A stretch of DNA of 64,000 nt, taken from positions 28,042-92,041 of the forward strand of contig CAAFLX010000035.1 in NCBI GenBank assembly GCA_900763875.1, read 5' to 3'. The position numbers and the translations under genes were made by a program. Numbering within the stretch: the stretch's first letter is position 1; every line of letters starts with the position of its first letter. Of this stretch, positions 51,298 to 60,001 are shown in pieces. The DNA comes from Clostridia bacterium. GTDB taxonomy: Bacteria; Bacillota; Clostridia; Christensenellales; CAG-917. The notes beneath the pieces were generated by a model, which worked only from the letters and a program-made list of their open reading frames with translations, was not told where the DNA came from and did no database searches.

Positions 51298-52598
51298 ATC
51301 TTGTTGGAAGAAACGTCGTTGTGTACGGCGCAGGCGCAAGCGGAATTTCCGCATACGATTTGTTGAGAGAAAAGGGCGCAAGAGTCATCGTCTATGACGA
51401 TGATCCGACGCGCGAGCGCGCAACGAACAGCCTAGGCGTGTTTTGTGACGCCGATTTGATAGTTTTAAGCCCCGGCGTAAATCCGCACAAGGACTTCCTT
51501 TTGGACGCGCGGCTTGAAAACAAAATCGTCACGAGCGAACTCAATTTGGCTTCGAGCGTTTGCCTTGCCGAGCAAATCGCGGTGACGGGCACAAACGGCA
51601 AAACCACAACGACTTTGCTCATCGACCACATTCTCAAAAGAGCAGGGGTACACTCGCACGCCGTCGGAAATATCGGCGTGCCGTTTTCCTCCATTGCCGA
51701 CAAGCTCGACGCAACCGAAACCGCAGTCATCGAGGCAAGCAGTTATCAGCTTGAAAACAGCGTTGGTTTTTCGCCCGATATTGCGGTTTTGCTCAATATA
51801 AAACCCGACCATATGTCGAGGCATTCGAGCATGAAAAACTACAAAAACGCCAAGGCAAACGTCTTTCGCGCCCAAGGCGAGAGCGATTATCTCGTCTACA
51901 ATGCCGATGACGAAAACGTGACGGATATAATTTGCGAAGCACCCTCTCAAAAAGTGCCGTTTTCAACCAAAAACATTCAACCGACAGGCGCGTACATATC
52001 CTCGAATTTCGTCTGTTTCAGGGGCAATCCGATTGTCGCGGTCGATGAAATTGACTTTGAGGGAGAGGAGCTTCAAAACGTGCTTGCGGCAGTTTGCGTG
52101 TGTATGCTAAAAGGCGTTTCGGCATTTTGCACCGCTTCCGCTTTGAGCGACTTCAAACGCCCGAATTATCGCCGTCAACTCGTTGCAATCGTGGAGGGAC
52201 AAAGGGTTTACAACGACAGCAAATCGACCAACGTTTCGGCGTGTTTGTGCGCTTGCTCGAGCGTTGGCGATTGTGTGCTTATGCTCGGTGGCAAGTGCTT
52301 GGGCGAGGATTTCAACGAGCTGTTTTCGGCATTGCCTTCAAGCGTAAAAGCCATTGTCGTTCAGGGTGAAAATGCCGATATTATCCTCAAAAGCGCACGC
52401 ACTTTTTCTTTCAAAAACATCAAAAAATGCGAGGATTTGCAAGGCGCAATCGCAACCGCTTTTGCTTTAGCAAAAGAATTTCAAACTCAAAGCATACTTT
52501 TTTCGCCTGCAAGCAAGAGTTTCGACCTCTATTCGAGCTTTGAAGAACGGGCAAAAAAGTTTGACTCGAAATTGGCGGAATACATAGCAAAAAGATGA
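51294..52598 (+). CDS. murD: MurD, UDP-MurNAc-L-Ala--D-Glu ligase
   Basis: A 434-residue Mur ligase. The N-terminal Rossmann-like domain has VVVYGAGASGIS and LSPGVNP; the ATP loop is AVTGTNGKTTTT; EASSYQLE, NIKPDHMSRH, and NDSKSTN are MurD signatures. Both ends overlap neighbours by 4 nt. The protein is unusually rich in Cys in its C-terminal domain (VCVCML, CLCACSSVGDC), an oddity without obvious function. Confidence 0.95.
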   Translation: MNLVGRNVVVYGAGASGISAYDLLREKGARVIVYDDDPTRERATNSLGVFCDADLIVLSPGVNPHKDFLLDARLENKIVTSELNLASSVCLAEQIAVTGTNGKTTTTLLIDHILKRAGVHSHAVGNIGVPFSSIADKLDATETAVIEASSYQLENSVGFSPDIAVLLNIKPDHMSRHSSMKNYKNAKANVFRAQGESDYLVYNADDENVTDIICEAPSQKVPFSTKNIQPTGAYISSNFVCFRGNPIVAVDEIDFEGEELQNVLAAVCVCMLKGVSAFCTASALSDFKRPNYRRQLVAIVEGQRVYNDSKSTNVSACLCACSSVGDCVLMLGGKCLGEDFNELFSALPSSVKAIVVQGENADIILKSARTFSFKNIKKCEDLQGAIATAFALAKEFQTQSILFSPASKSFDLYSSFEERAKKFDSKLAEYIAKR

Positions 52599-53896
52599 AT
52601 ACGGATTGTGCCTCGCAAGCTCGAACTTTGCTCAAAAAGCAAGGATTGTCAAACGGGCGCGGCTTTGAAAAACCGCGCAATTCTAGCAAAAATATGCCTG
52701 TTATCGCGCACGGGGGCGCGCCTAGGCGAAACATGCGCGCGAAACGCGCGCGTGAGCAAATGCAAAATTTGTCGATTCTTGGCAAAGGAAAAGCGGATAT
52801 GCCGTTGCTGTTCGTGTCGATTTTGCTGTCGCTTTTGGGGTTGGTTTTCATATATTCGGCATCGTGTTACAGCGCAAAAATTCAAAGCGGCGACGCTTTT
52901 CGTTACGTCAAAACACAAGCGGTTGCGTTTGCAATCGGACTGCTGCTTTGCGCTCTGTTGTCGGGGGTGAAATCATCGACTTTCAAAAAATTTTCGCCCG
53001 TGTTGTATCTTGTGGGACTTGCGCTTTTGGGTATGGTGTTTTTGCCCGTTATCGGCGTTGAAAGCTACGGCGCAAAGAGGTGGCTAAACCTCGGCTTTTT
53101 CACAATACAACCAAGCGAATACGCAAAGTTCTTTATGGTGATGGCAATCGCCGCATACGCAAGTCAAAGGGATATGACAAAGTTTGTCAACCTGCTTGTT
53201 GTGCTGCTGTTGGGCGGCGCAACCTCGATTTTGATTATGTTAGAGCCGAATATGTCAATCACGATGTGCGTTGTGGCGGTGGTGTTTGCAATGCTATTTG
53301 CAAGCGGAGCAAGGCTCAAACACTTGATTTTGCTCACCGTGCCCGTGGCTATGGGAGCGGTGGTGCTTATCCTTGTCGAGCCGTATCGTATGCAAAGGCT
53401 CTTGGCGTTTTTAGACCCGTGGAAATCGCCTCTTGAAGAAGGGTATCAACTCATACAATCTTACTATGCGCTCTCTAGTGGCGGATTGTTTGGAGTGGGA
53501 CTGTTCGAGTCTAGGCAAAAATATTTGTTTTTGCCCTTTGCCGAGAGCGATTTTATACTGTCGGTGGTGGGGGAAGAAACGGGAATATTCGGCATTGCGA
53601 TGATTATGATTTTGTTTTTCGTCTTTGCAAAGCGAGGTCTGAAAATCGCAAAAGAGGCGTCGGACAGATACTCTTGTTATCTTGCGCTCGGAATAACGGC
53701 GGTGACGAGCATACAGGCAACGCTCAATATGGCGGTTGTGTGCGGCGCGATTCCGCCCACGGGTTTGCCATTGCCGTTTATGAGCGCAGGTGGAAGTTCG
53801 CTTGTTGCGTACCTATGCGCTGTCGGGGTGCTTGAAAGCATTGCCAAAAACGCAAGCCCCTACGTCGGTTTGACGGACTTTGCGCAAATCGAGTGA
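52595..53896 (+). CDS. ftsW: FtsW/SpoVE, SEDS-family peptidoglycan polymerase
   Basis: A 433-residue SEDS protein that polymerises lipid II with the class B PBP. Ten hydrophobic helices begin at residue 70. Signature pieces: YGAKRWLNLGFFTIQPSE, EEGYQLIQSYYAL, FAESDFILSVVGEE and PPTGLPLPFMSAGGSS. The first 65 residues are a basic, Arg/Lys-rich cytoplasmic extension, much longer than usual. FtsW and SpoVE cannot be told apart; position favours FtsW. No murG follows; a 10-bp hairpin and murA come next. Confidence 0.94.
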   Translation: MNTDCASQARTLLKKQGLSNGRGFEKPRNSSKNMPVIAHGGAPRRNMRAKRAREQMQNLSILGKGKADMPLLFVSILLSLLGLVFIYSASCYSAKIQSGDAFRYVKTQAVAFAIGLLLCALLSGVKSSTFKKFSPVLYLVGLALLGMVFLPVIGVESYGAKRWLNLGFFTIQPSEYAKFFMVMAIAAYASQRDMTKFVNLLVVLLLGGATSILIMLEPNMSITMCVVAVVFAMLFASGARLKHLILLTVPVAMGAVVLILVEPYRMQRLLAFLDPWKSPLEEGYQLIQSYYALSSGGLFGVGLFESRQKYLFLPFAESDFILSVVGEETGIFGIAMIMILFFVFAKRGLKIAKEASDRYSCYLALGITAVTSIQATLNMAVVCGAIPPTGLPLPFMSAGGSSLVAYLCAVGVLESIAKNASPYVGLTDFAQIE

Positions 53897-53912
53897 TAAA
53901 TTTGCGGCTTGA

Positions 53913-53935
53913 ATTTTCAAATAAAATTTGAAAAT
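53913..53935. other. 10-bp A/T-rich hairpin behind ftsW
   Basis: ATTTTCAAAT (53913-53922) pairs with ATTTGAAAAT (53926-53935) around AAA. No T-run follows on the plus strand, so it may reduce but not end transcription into murA. Confidence 0.5.
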
Positions 53936-54076
53936 CTGTCGGATAAAGCAACCGCTTTCGAGATGTGAAAAGGCGTGTCGAATCACAAATTCGGTAGAGC
54001 GAAAGGCGTGAGGGAAGAATGAGATTTTGAAATATACCGCAAACGGAAAAGCAATAGCGAGCGGTCAAGGGGGAAT

Positions 54077-55354
54077 ATGAGCAAGCAATATTTGAAAATT
54101 ATCGGCGGAAATCCGCTTGCAGGACGGGTGGAAGTGCACGGCGCAAAGAACGCCGTTTTGCCAATTCTTGCCGCAGGGCTTTTGACAAAGGAAGATTTGG
54201 TTGTGGAAAATTGCCCATACATAACCGACGTTGAGGCAATGGTGAAATTGCTGAGCAATTTGGGCGCGAGCGTGAGGCGCGAGGGCAGGCGCATAACCGT
54301 GCAAGGGCAGGCAACGCACGCGCGCGTTGAAGATACGCTTTGCAAGGATATGCGCTCGTCAATGTTTATGCTCGGCGCGCTTTTGGCAACGTTGGGCGAG
54401 GTGGAAACCCCGTTGCCGGGCGGCTGTAAAATCGGACTTCGACCGCTCGATATTCACTTTGACGGATTGAGAAAAATGGGTGTAGAGGTGGAGCTTCAAA
54501 AGGACGGAATCCGTTGCAGTGCCAAAAGACTTGTCGGGGCAAAGATACTTATGAAATATCCAAGCGTGGGCGCAACCGAAAATCTTTTGATGTGTGCAAC
54601 TTTGGCAAAGGGGAGAACGACGCTTGTCAACTGTGCAAGAGAGCCGGAAATCGTATCGCTTGCAGAGTGCTTGAGAGGTATGGGCGCAAAGATAAGCGGC
54701 GAGGGAACGTCTGTTATGCACATCGAGGGGGTAAAAGAGCTTGGCGGCACGCACTATACGCCGATAGGGGACAGAATCGTGGCGGGGACGATACTTTGCG
54801 GCGTTGCGCTGTGCGGAGGCGACGTCGAAATCGACGGAGCAAACGCAAAACATTTGGGGGCAGTGACGGGGATTTTGCAAAGCAAAGATTGCAAAATTTA
54901 CGGCGATGAAAACTATATGCGCGTGCAATCGAGCGGACATATGCACGCATTGCGCGCGCAAACTGCGCCGTATCCGCTCTTTCCGACAGATATGCAACCT
55001 CAACTTTTGTGCGCCTCTTGTTTTTCGGACGGGGTGAGCGTTGTGAGCGAAACGGTGTTTGAAAACAGATTTGCCCACGCAAAGGAGATGCAAAAGCTCG
55101 GCGCAAAAATCAACGTATGCAAAAACGTCGCTGTCGTATCGGGGTGCGATAGGGCGGACGCGCCGTATATGATTAAGGGCGGCAAAATGGTTGCAAGCGA
55201 CCTCAGAGGAGGCGCGGCTCTATGCCTTGCGGCTTTGAAAATTCAGGGGGAAAGCAGGGTGTACGGACTTGAATATATCGACAGAGGTTATGAGCGTATC
55301 GAGGACGCTATTTGTGCGCTTGGCGGCTATGCAATCCGCAAAAACGAGGGATAA
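54077..55354 (+). CDS. murA: MurA, UDP-GlcNAc enolpyruvyl transferase
   Basis: A 425-residue enzyme for the first committed step of peptidoglycan synthesis. HGAKNAVLPILAA near the N terminus is the substrate-binding signature. The catalytic, fosfomycin-targeted cysteine is Cys117 in PLPGGCKIG, and DMQPQ, FENRF and DLRGGAAL are conserved further on. SD AAGGGGGA lies just upstream. Within dcw clusters murA between ftsW and ftsA occurs in some clostridia; here it replaces the usual murG-murB-ftsQ stretch. Confidence 0.95.
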   Translation: MSKQYLKIIGGNPLAGRVEVHGAKNAVLPILAAGLLTKEDLVVENCPYITDVEAMVKLLSNLGASVRREGRRITVQGQATHARVEDTLCKDMRSSMFMLGALLATLGEVETPLPGGCKIGLRPLDIHFDGLRKMGVEVELQKDGIRCSAKRLVGAKILMKYPSVGATENLLMCATLAKGRTTLVNCAREPEIVSLAECLRGMGAKISGEGTSVMHIEGVKELGGTHYTPIGDRIVAGTILCGVALCGGDVEIDGANAKHLGAVTGILQSKDCKIYGDENYMRVQSSGHMHALRAQTAPYPLFPTDMQPQLLCASCFSDGVSVVSETVFENRFAHAKEMQKLGAKINVCKNVAVVSGCDRADAPYMIKGGKMVASDLRGGAALCLAALKIQGESRVYGLEYIDRGYERIEDAICALGGYAIRKNEG

Positions 55355-55430
55355 AGGAGCGCAATGCGCAACTAAAACCTCGCTTTTAACAAAAAAAGCG
55401 GCAATTCGACAAAATTTTGCAAAAAATCCA

Positions 55431-55458
55431 TTGACACGATAAGTATTTTATATATAAT
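55431..55458 (+). promoter_or_regulatory. Promoter of ftsA-ftsZ
   Basis: TTGACA (55431-55436), 16-bp spacer, TATAAT (55453-55458). In the leader, CGCGC/GCGTG (about 55476-55488) followed by six T residues could form a weak attenuator before SD AGAGGAAGA and ATG 55515. Confidence 0.88.
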
Positions 55459-55514
55459 ATTATTATAAATTATGCGCGCGATAGCGTGTTTTTTACAAAA
55501 CCAAGAGGAAGAAT

Positions 55515-56684
55515 ATGGGTTCGATTTTCACAAAAGACATAGCCGTTTTGGACGTCAACTCTCGCCTTGTCAGCGCAATCGTAGGCGCAAAGAGGGCGCA
55601 GAGCGTTTTCGGCATTAAGTCTGTCGTCGAAAAGCAACACCAAGGCTATGAAAACGGCGAGTGGTTTGACGAGCGTGAAACCGTGCAAATCGCAAAAGAA
55701 GTCTTGCTCAAAGCCATGAAGGAAGCGGATTCTCGCACCAAGCGTTTGTTTATCGGCGTGCCTGCCGAGTTTGTCAGCGTCGTCACCAAGGAAGTTTCGG
55801 TGCGCCTTGACAGGGAGCGCAGAGTCATCGACGACGACATTTCTTATCTTCTCAAAAAGGGCGACGATTTCGACCAAAGCAAGTATTTGACAATCAATAC
55901 GTCCGCAATATATTTCGCTCTCGACGGCGAGGATAAAATTTACAGCGACGTGAGAGATATGCAAGCAACAACCGTCGAAGCGTGCGTGAGCTATATGCTT
56001 TGCGAAAAGGCGTTTGTCAAGACTTTCGACGAGGTTGCCAATGAGCTTGGTTTCACCGACGTGAGATATGTTGCAACTTGCTGGGCGGAGTGTATGGCTC
56101 TGCTTGAAAAGGAACAGCGCGACAGCGTGTATATGCTTGTCGATATTGGCTATTTGTCGTCTTCGGTGTGCCTTGCCAAGGGGGACGGAATCCTCGATAT
56201 GAAGTCCTTTTCAATGGGCGGAGCGCATATTTGTGCGGATATATTCGAGGCTCTCGACGTGCCCTTTGAAATGGCTCAAGAGGCAAAACGACTTGTTGAT
56301 ATCAACCTCAATTACAGCGACGAGGCAGTGCTTGTGAGCGACGGCGAGGACGCGGTGTACGCGCAAGACGCTTGCGAGATTGCAAAAAACAGGCTGGACG
56401 TGTTTGCCGAAATTCTCAGCGACATCCTCAAAGGCATCGAGGAGGACGCACCATCGTATATGCCGATCTACCTCACGGGAGAGGGCGTTGCGGGTATGCG
56501 CGGCGCAAAGAAGTATTTGAGCGAACAGCTCGGCAAAAATATTGAAATCATCACTCCGAAAATCCCCGGATTCGTCAAGCCCGAGGACAGCTCAAAAGCG
56601 TCACTCTTGGTTATGGCTGACAATCTGTCGAAATTCGATTTCGGAGCGTTTATAAAAAAGTTATTCAACGGAGGTAAAAAATGA
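55515..56684 (+). CDS. ftsA: FtsA-like actin-family division protein (divergent)
   Basis: A 389-residue protein in the place of ftsA. The ASKHA nucleotide-binding fold is visible in AVLDVNSRLVSAIVG (phosphate 1), VDIGYLSSSVC (phosphate 2) and LTGEGVAGMRG (adenosine motif), and SMGGAHICADI follows phosphate 2 as in FtsA. The C-terminal 17 residues (KFDFGAFIKKLFNGGKK) form an amphipathic helix like the FtsA membrane-targeting sequence. Overall similarity to textbook FtsA looks low, but the 4-nt overlap with ftsZ and the helix make the assignment firm. Confidence 0.85.
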   Translation: MGSIFTKDIAVLDVNSRLVSAIVGAKRAQSVFGIKSVVEKQHQGYENGEWFDERETVQIAKEVLLKAMKEADSRTKRLFIGVPAEFVSVVTKEVSVRLDRERRVIDDDISYLLKKGDDFDQSKYLTINTSAIYFALDGEDKIYSDVRDMQATTVEACVSYMLCEKAFVKTFDEVANELGFTDVRYVATCWAECMALLEKEQRDSVYMLVDIGYLSSSVCLAKGDGILDMKSFSMGGAHICADIFEALDVPFEMAQEAKRLVDINLNYSDEAVLVSDGEDAVYAQDACEIAKNRLDVFAEILSDILKGIEEDAPSYMPIYLTGEGVAGMRGAKKYLSEQLGKNIEIITPKIPGFVKPEDSSKASLLVMADNLSKFDFGAFIKKLFNGGKK

Positions 56685-58111
56685 TAGATTTTGAAAAATT
56701 CGGTTGGACACCGAGCGATGAAACTTCTTCGGAGGAAGAAGAAACCGTGCAAGAGGAAGTCGTGGAAGAACCCGTAGAGGACGTTCAAAGCGAAGAAACT
56801 CACGAGGAGTATCAACCCGTTTCTCAAAAGAAACCCGGCAAGGCGAATATCGTCGTCGTCGGCGTGGGCGGTGGCGGAAACAACGCCGTCAACAACATGA
56901 TTAGAGCAGGCATCAAGAGCGCAAGTTTCGTTGTGATGAACACCGATATGCAAGCTCTCAATATGTCCCTCGTTCCTCCGCATTGCAAAATTCAACTCGG
57001 CGCGAATATGACGGGCGGTTTGGGCGCAGGCTCTGACCCCGAAATCGGCAGAAAAGCCGCCGAGGAATCTCGCGAACGCATCAAAGCCGCACTCAAAGAC
57101 ATCGACCTTTTGTTTATCACCGCAGGTATGGGCGGTGGCACGGGTACAGGTGCTGCTCCCGTCATCGCAGAGATTGCAAAATCTATGAATATCCTCACCG
57201 TTGCAGTCGTCACCAAACCCTTCAACTTCGAGGGCGCGCAACGTATGAAAAACGCCGAAGAAGGCATCAAAAACCTCAAAAATTTCGTGGATACGCTCCT
57301 TGTTATCCCCAACCAAAAACTCATCGAGGTTCTTGACAAAAACATCTCCTTCAAGCGCGCGTTTGAAATTGCCGACGACGTGTTGCGCCAGGGCGTGCAG
57401 GGCGTGAGCGACGTCATTGCCAATCCCGAACTTATCAACCTCGACTTTGCCGACGTTCGCACAATCCTTTCAAACAAAGGTCTTGCTCATATGGGTATCG
57501 GCTACGGCAAGGGCGAAAAGAGAGTCATCGAGGCAGTGCGCGGCGCAGTGTTCAGCCCGTTGCTCGAAACCGACATCGAGGGCGCAACAGGTATCATCGT
57601 CAACATCACCGGCGGCGACGATATGCTCCTTGGCGAAGTCACCGAGGCTTGCGATATCGTCAAACAAGTTGTTGACCCCAGCGCAAACATCATTCTCGGC
57701 ACGGCGTTTGTACCCGACAAAAAAGACATCGAAATCACAATCATCGCAACAGGATTTGTGGATAGAAATATGGCTCCTGCAAGAAGCAGTGCGCCTCAAC
57801 CTCAAAAATCGTTTGCAACCGCGCTCTCTCAAGCAGCCGCAACCGATGACGAAAAGGAAGAAACCCAAGAGGCTGAAGTCGAGCAACCCGTCTTCAATCA
57901 AGACATCTTTGCAAATAGACCTGTGTTTGGTCAAATGCAAAGACCGGTTGCCACTCCCGAACCTGTTCAACCCGTCGTTCAACCTCAAGTTGCTCCCGCT
58001 CCTCAACCGCAACCCGTTGCGCAAGAGAACGAAGTTCAATCTTCAAGAATCGACGTCACCAAAAAACAAGTGCCTGCATTCCTGCGCCGCTTGAAAAGAG
58101 ACAGAGATTGA
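56681..58111 (+). CDS. ftsZ: FtsZ, tubulin-like division GTPase, with acidic N-terminal extension
   Basis: A 476-residue FtsZ. The GTPase core starts near residue 54 (ANIVVVGVGGGGNNAVN), with the tubulin signature GGGTGTGAAP and the T7 synergy loop NLDFADVRTILS (Asp that completes the active site). The C-terminal tail VPAFLRRL is the binding peptide for FtsA and SepF. The first 53 residues are strongly acidic (runs of Glu) where most FtsZ have about 10; the linker (about 370-460) is Gln/Pro-rich. ATG 56681 overlaps ftsA by 4 nt and SD GGAGG is in the end of ftsA. Confidence 0.97.
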   Translation: MIDFEKFGWTPSDETSSEEEETVQEEVVEEPVEDVQSEETHEEYQPVSQKKPGKANIVVVGVGGGGNNAVNNMIRAGIKSASFVVMNTDMQALNMSLVPPHCKIQLGANMTGGLGAGSDPEIGRKAAEESRERIKAALKDIDLLFITAGMGGGTGTGAAPVIAEIAKSMNILTVAVVTKPFNFEGAQRMKNAEEGIKNLKNFVDTLLVIPNQKLIEVLDKNISFKRAFEIADDVLRQGVQGVSDVIANPELINLDFADVRTILSNKGLAHMGIGYGKGEKRVIEAVRGAVFSPLLETDIEGATGIIVNITGGDDMLLGEVTEACDIVKQVVDPSANIILGTAFVPDKKDIEITIIATGFVDRNMAPARSSAPQPQKSFATALSQAAATDDEKEETQEAEVEQPVFNQDIFANRPVFGQMQRPVATPEPVQPVVQPQVAPAPQPQPVAQENEVQSSRIDVTKKQVPAFLRRLKRDRD

Positions 58112-58176
58112 TCAATCGTTTTTGAAATCGACATTCTAAACGGCTGAAATCAACAAATAATAAAAATCTAATTGTG

Positions 58177-58206
58177 AAATCCTCGCATTTTTTGCGAGGA
58201 TTTTTC
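58177..58206 (+). terminator. Terminator of ftsZ
   Basis: AAATCCTCGCA (58177-58187) pairs with TGCGAGGATTT (58193-58203) around five T residues and is followed by TTC. Confidence 0.9.
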
Positions 58207-58269
58207 ATATCTTTGCGACAGGAAAGGAAAGTATTTTCGCATTTTTTGAGATACGCTTGCACTGTGAGC

Positions 58270-59025
58270 GTGTACGTGGAACTTGTCATTTTCAACAACT
58301 TTGCCGTTGATTTGTTTATAGCACTCTCAACGCTTGTCATTAGGCGCAAAAGGGTGGGGAAATTGCGGCTTTTTTGCGTGGCGATTGTCGGTTCTACGGT
58401 GGCAACTCTATACGCAATCGCACCGCGATGGGGACAAATTTTCGTCAAAATTCTGCTTGCTCCGTTCCTTTGCGCAATGTTGACAAAATACGAGGGCGTG
58501 AGCGTAAAAGATAAGGTTGCCGATTATGCAAAAACTCTTGTATGCTTTTGCCTAGTTACATATTTTGTCGGCGGAATCGTGTATGGAATTTCGGCGGCGT
58601 TCAAGGCGGATATATCCTCTTATCCCGTGCTTGGAATCGTGTGTCTTGCGTGCGTGATTTGCCTTGTGGTTGCGCTTTCAATCGCCAAAAAGAGGAGTGA
58701 GAGCGGCAAAAGGGTGGTCGGCGTTGTGGTGAGAGTCGATGGCGAGAAAATCGAGCTTAAAGGTCTATGCGACAGCGGAAATTTGCTCATCGACGATTTG
58801 AGCGGACTTCCCGTAATGATGTTGTCAAAAACCGCTTGCGACAGAATCGGGAAACGGCAAATCGAAGGCTTTGTCACGGCGCATACGGTCAGCGGCGAAA
58901 AGTGTTTGCCGTATATCAAATTCGACAGCGTACAGGTGGGGCAAAAGAGTCAAAACGCGCTCGGTGCAATTTGCGATTGCAAGTTTGACGATTTTGACGT
59001 TATATTGCAAAATTCGATGTTCTAA
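58270..59025 (+). CDS. spoIIGA: SpoIIGA, sporulation sigma-E processing protease
   Basis: The membrane aspartic protease that activates pro-sigma-E after asymmetric septation, when triggered by SpoIIR. The N terminus VYVELVIFNNFAVDLFI is typical, five hydrophobic helices follow (to about residue 145), and the cytoplasmic protease domain has GLCDSGNLL with the catalytic Asp. The start is uncertain: GTG 58270 or 58264 fits the family; the open frame from 58174 is rejected because it begins inside the ftsZ terminator. No clear SD. It sits directly before sigE, its substrate, after ftsZ, as in other clostridia. Confidence 0.88.
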   Translation: MYVELVIFNNFAVDLFIALSTLVIRRKRVGKLRLFCVAIVGSTVATLYAIAPRWGQIFVKILLAPFLCAMLTKYEGVSVKDKVADYAKTLVCFCLVTYFVGGIVYGISAAFKADISSYPVLGIVCLACVICLVVALSIAKKRSESGKRVVGVVVRVDGEKIELKGLCDSGNLLIDDLSGLPVMMLSKTACDRIGKRQIEGFVTAHTVSGEKCLPYIKFDSVQVGQKSQNALGAICDCKFDDFDVILQNSMF

Positions 59026-59117
59026 CCTAATAGAATCCAGTTTTCGACAAGGAAAAACGGTGCTGAAAAATTTATTTTACGTCTTTGACATAAAAATGGA
59101 ATTTACGGAGAAAATAT

Positions 59118-59831
59118 ATGAAAGGCAAAATCAAAGCGTTGTTTCAAAAGCTCCTCGAAAAGCTCGGCTTGAGGGAAAAATCATTTGTCAACTACATATC
59201 GCAGGGCAATTCGTTGCCCTCGCCACTCACCTCCGACGAGGAGGCGGAAACCGTCAAAAAGTTTCTTGCAGGCGACGAGGAGGCAAGACTGTCGCTCATC
59301 GAGCATAATTTGCGCCTTGTGGTGTACATCGCAAAGCGATTTGACAATACGGGCATCGATATGGACGACCTCGTGTCAATCGGCACGATCGGACTTATCA
59401 AGGCGGTGGGGAGCTATAACCCCGACAAGAATATAAAACTCGCCACTTTCGCCTCTCGGTGTATCGAAAACGAGATTTTGATGCACCTCAGAAAGACGGG
59501 CAAACAGCGCGCCGAAGTGTCCCTCGACGAACCGCTCAACGTCGATGGGGAGGGGAATATGCTCCTGCTTTGCGACGTCATTGGCACGGACGCGGACGCT
59601 GTGTACAACAAGGTCGAGGCGAGCGACGAAAAGGCGATCCTCAAATCCACGTTCGACAAACTCCCCGAGCGTGAGCGACAAATCCTCGAACTCCGTTTCG
59701 GACTTTACGGCAAGGACGAGATGACGCAAAAAGAAATCGCGGATATGATGGGCATATCGCAGTCGTACATCTCGCGGCTTGAAAAGAAGATTGTGGACAA
59801 CCTCAAAAAGGATATGCTCAAACTCGGCTAA
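59118..59831 (+). CDS. sigE: Sigma-E, early mother-cell sporulation sigma factor (pro-form)
   Basis: A 237-residue sigma-70-family factor. Residues 1-27 are the basic pro-sequence removed by SpoIIGA. Region 2 reads NLRLVVYIAKRFDNTGID and LVSIGTIGLIKAV; region 3 is short; region 4 is QILELRFGLYGKDEMTQKE and ISQSYISRLEKKIV, all nearly word-for-word sigma-E rather than sigma-K. SD GGAGAA precedes ATG 59118. Transcription is probably from a promoter before spoIIGA. Confidence 0.96.
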   Translation: MKGKIKALFQKLLEKLGLREKSFVNYISQGNSLPSPLTSDEEAETVKKFLAGDEEARLSLIEHNLRLVVYIAKRFDNTGIDMDDLVSIGTIGLIKAVGSYNPDKNIKLATFASRCIENEILMHLRKTGKQRAEVSLDEPLNVDGEGNMLLLCDVIGTDADAVYNKVEASDEKAILKSTFDKLPERERQILELRFGLYGKDEMTQKEIADMMGISQSYISRLEKKIVDNLKKDMLKLG

Positions 59832-59883
59832 ATTGTAGATTGTGCCGAAAACATATATCTAAACCGCTGAAATCGAAATATCT

Positions 59884-59971
59884 GATTCGCGATTTGCAAT
59901 ATTGATTTGCGTTTTGCAATATCGATTTGCGGTTTGAAATATTGATTGGCATTTTCAAATGTTTGATTGGC
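59884..59971 (+). repeat. 20-bp tandem repeat between sigE and sigG
   Basis: Units start at 59884, 59904, 59924 and 59944 (the last 21 bp), with a partial fifth at 59965. All begin GATTyGC or GATTGGC and contain TTTGmAATAT-like text. The array ends 30 bp before sigG. Confidence 0.85.
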
Positions 59972-60001
59972 ATTGCTCGTACATACTCGAAGGAGGCTTG
60001 T

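Noticed and set aside
6089..54025. Shared AGGCGTGAGGGAAG at about 6089 and 54007
   Set aside because: A 14-bp match between two places in 64 kb is within chance expectation and the contexts differ.
59940..60001. Sigma-F/sigma-G promoter before sigG
   Set aside because: CATACTC (59982-59988) resembles the -10, but no GCATA-like -35 lies at the needed 15-18 bp distance.
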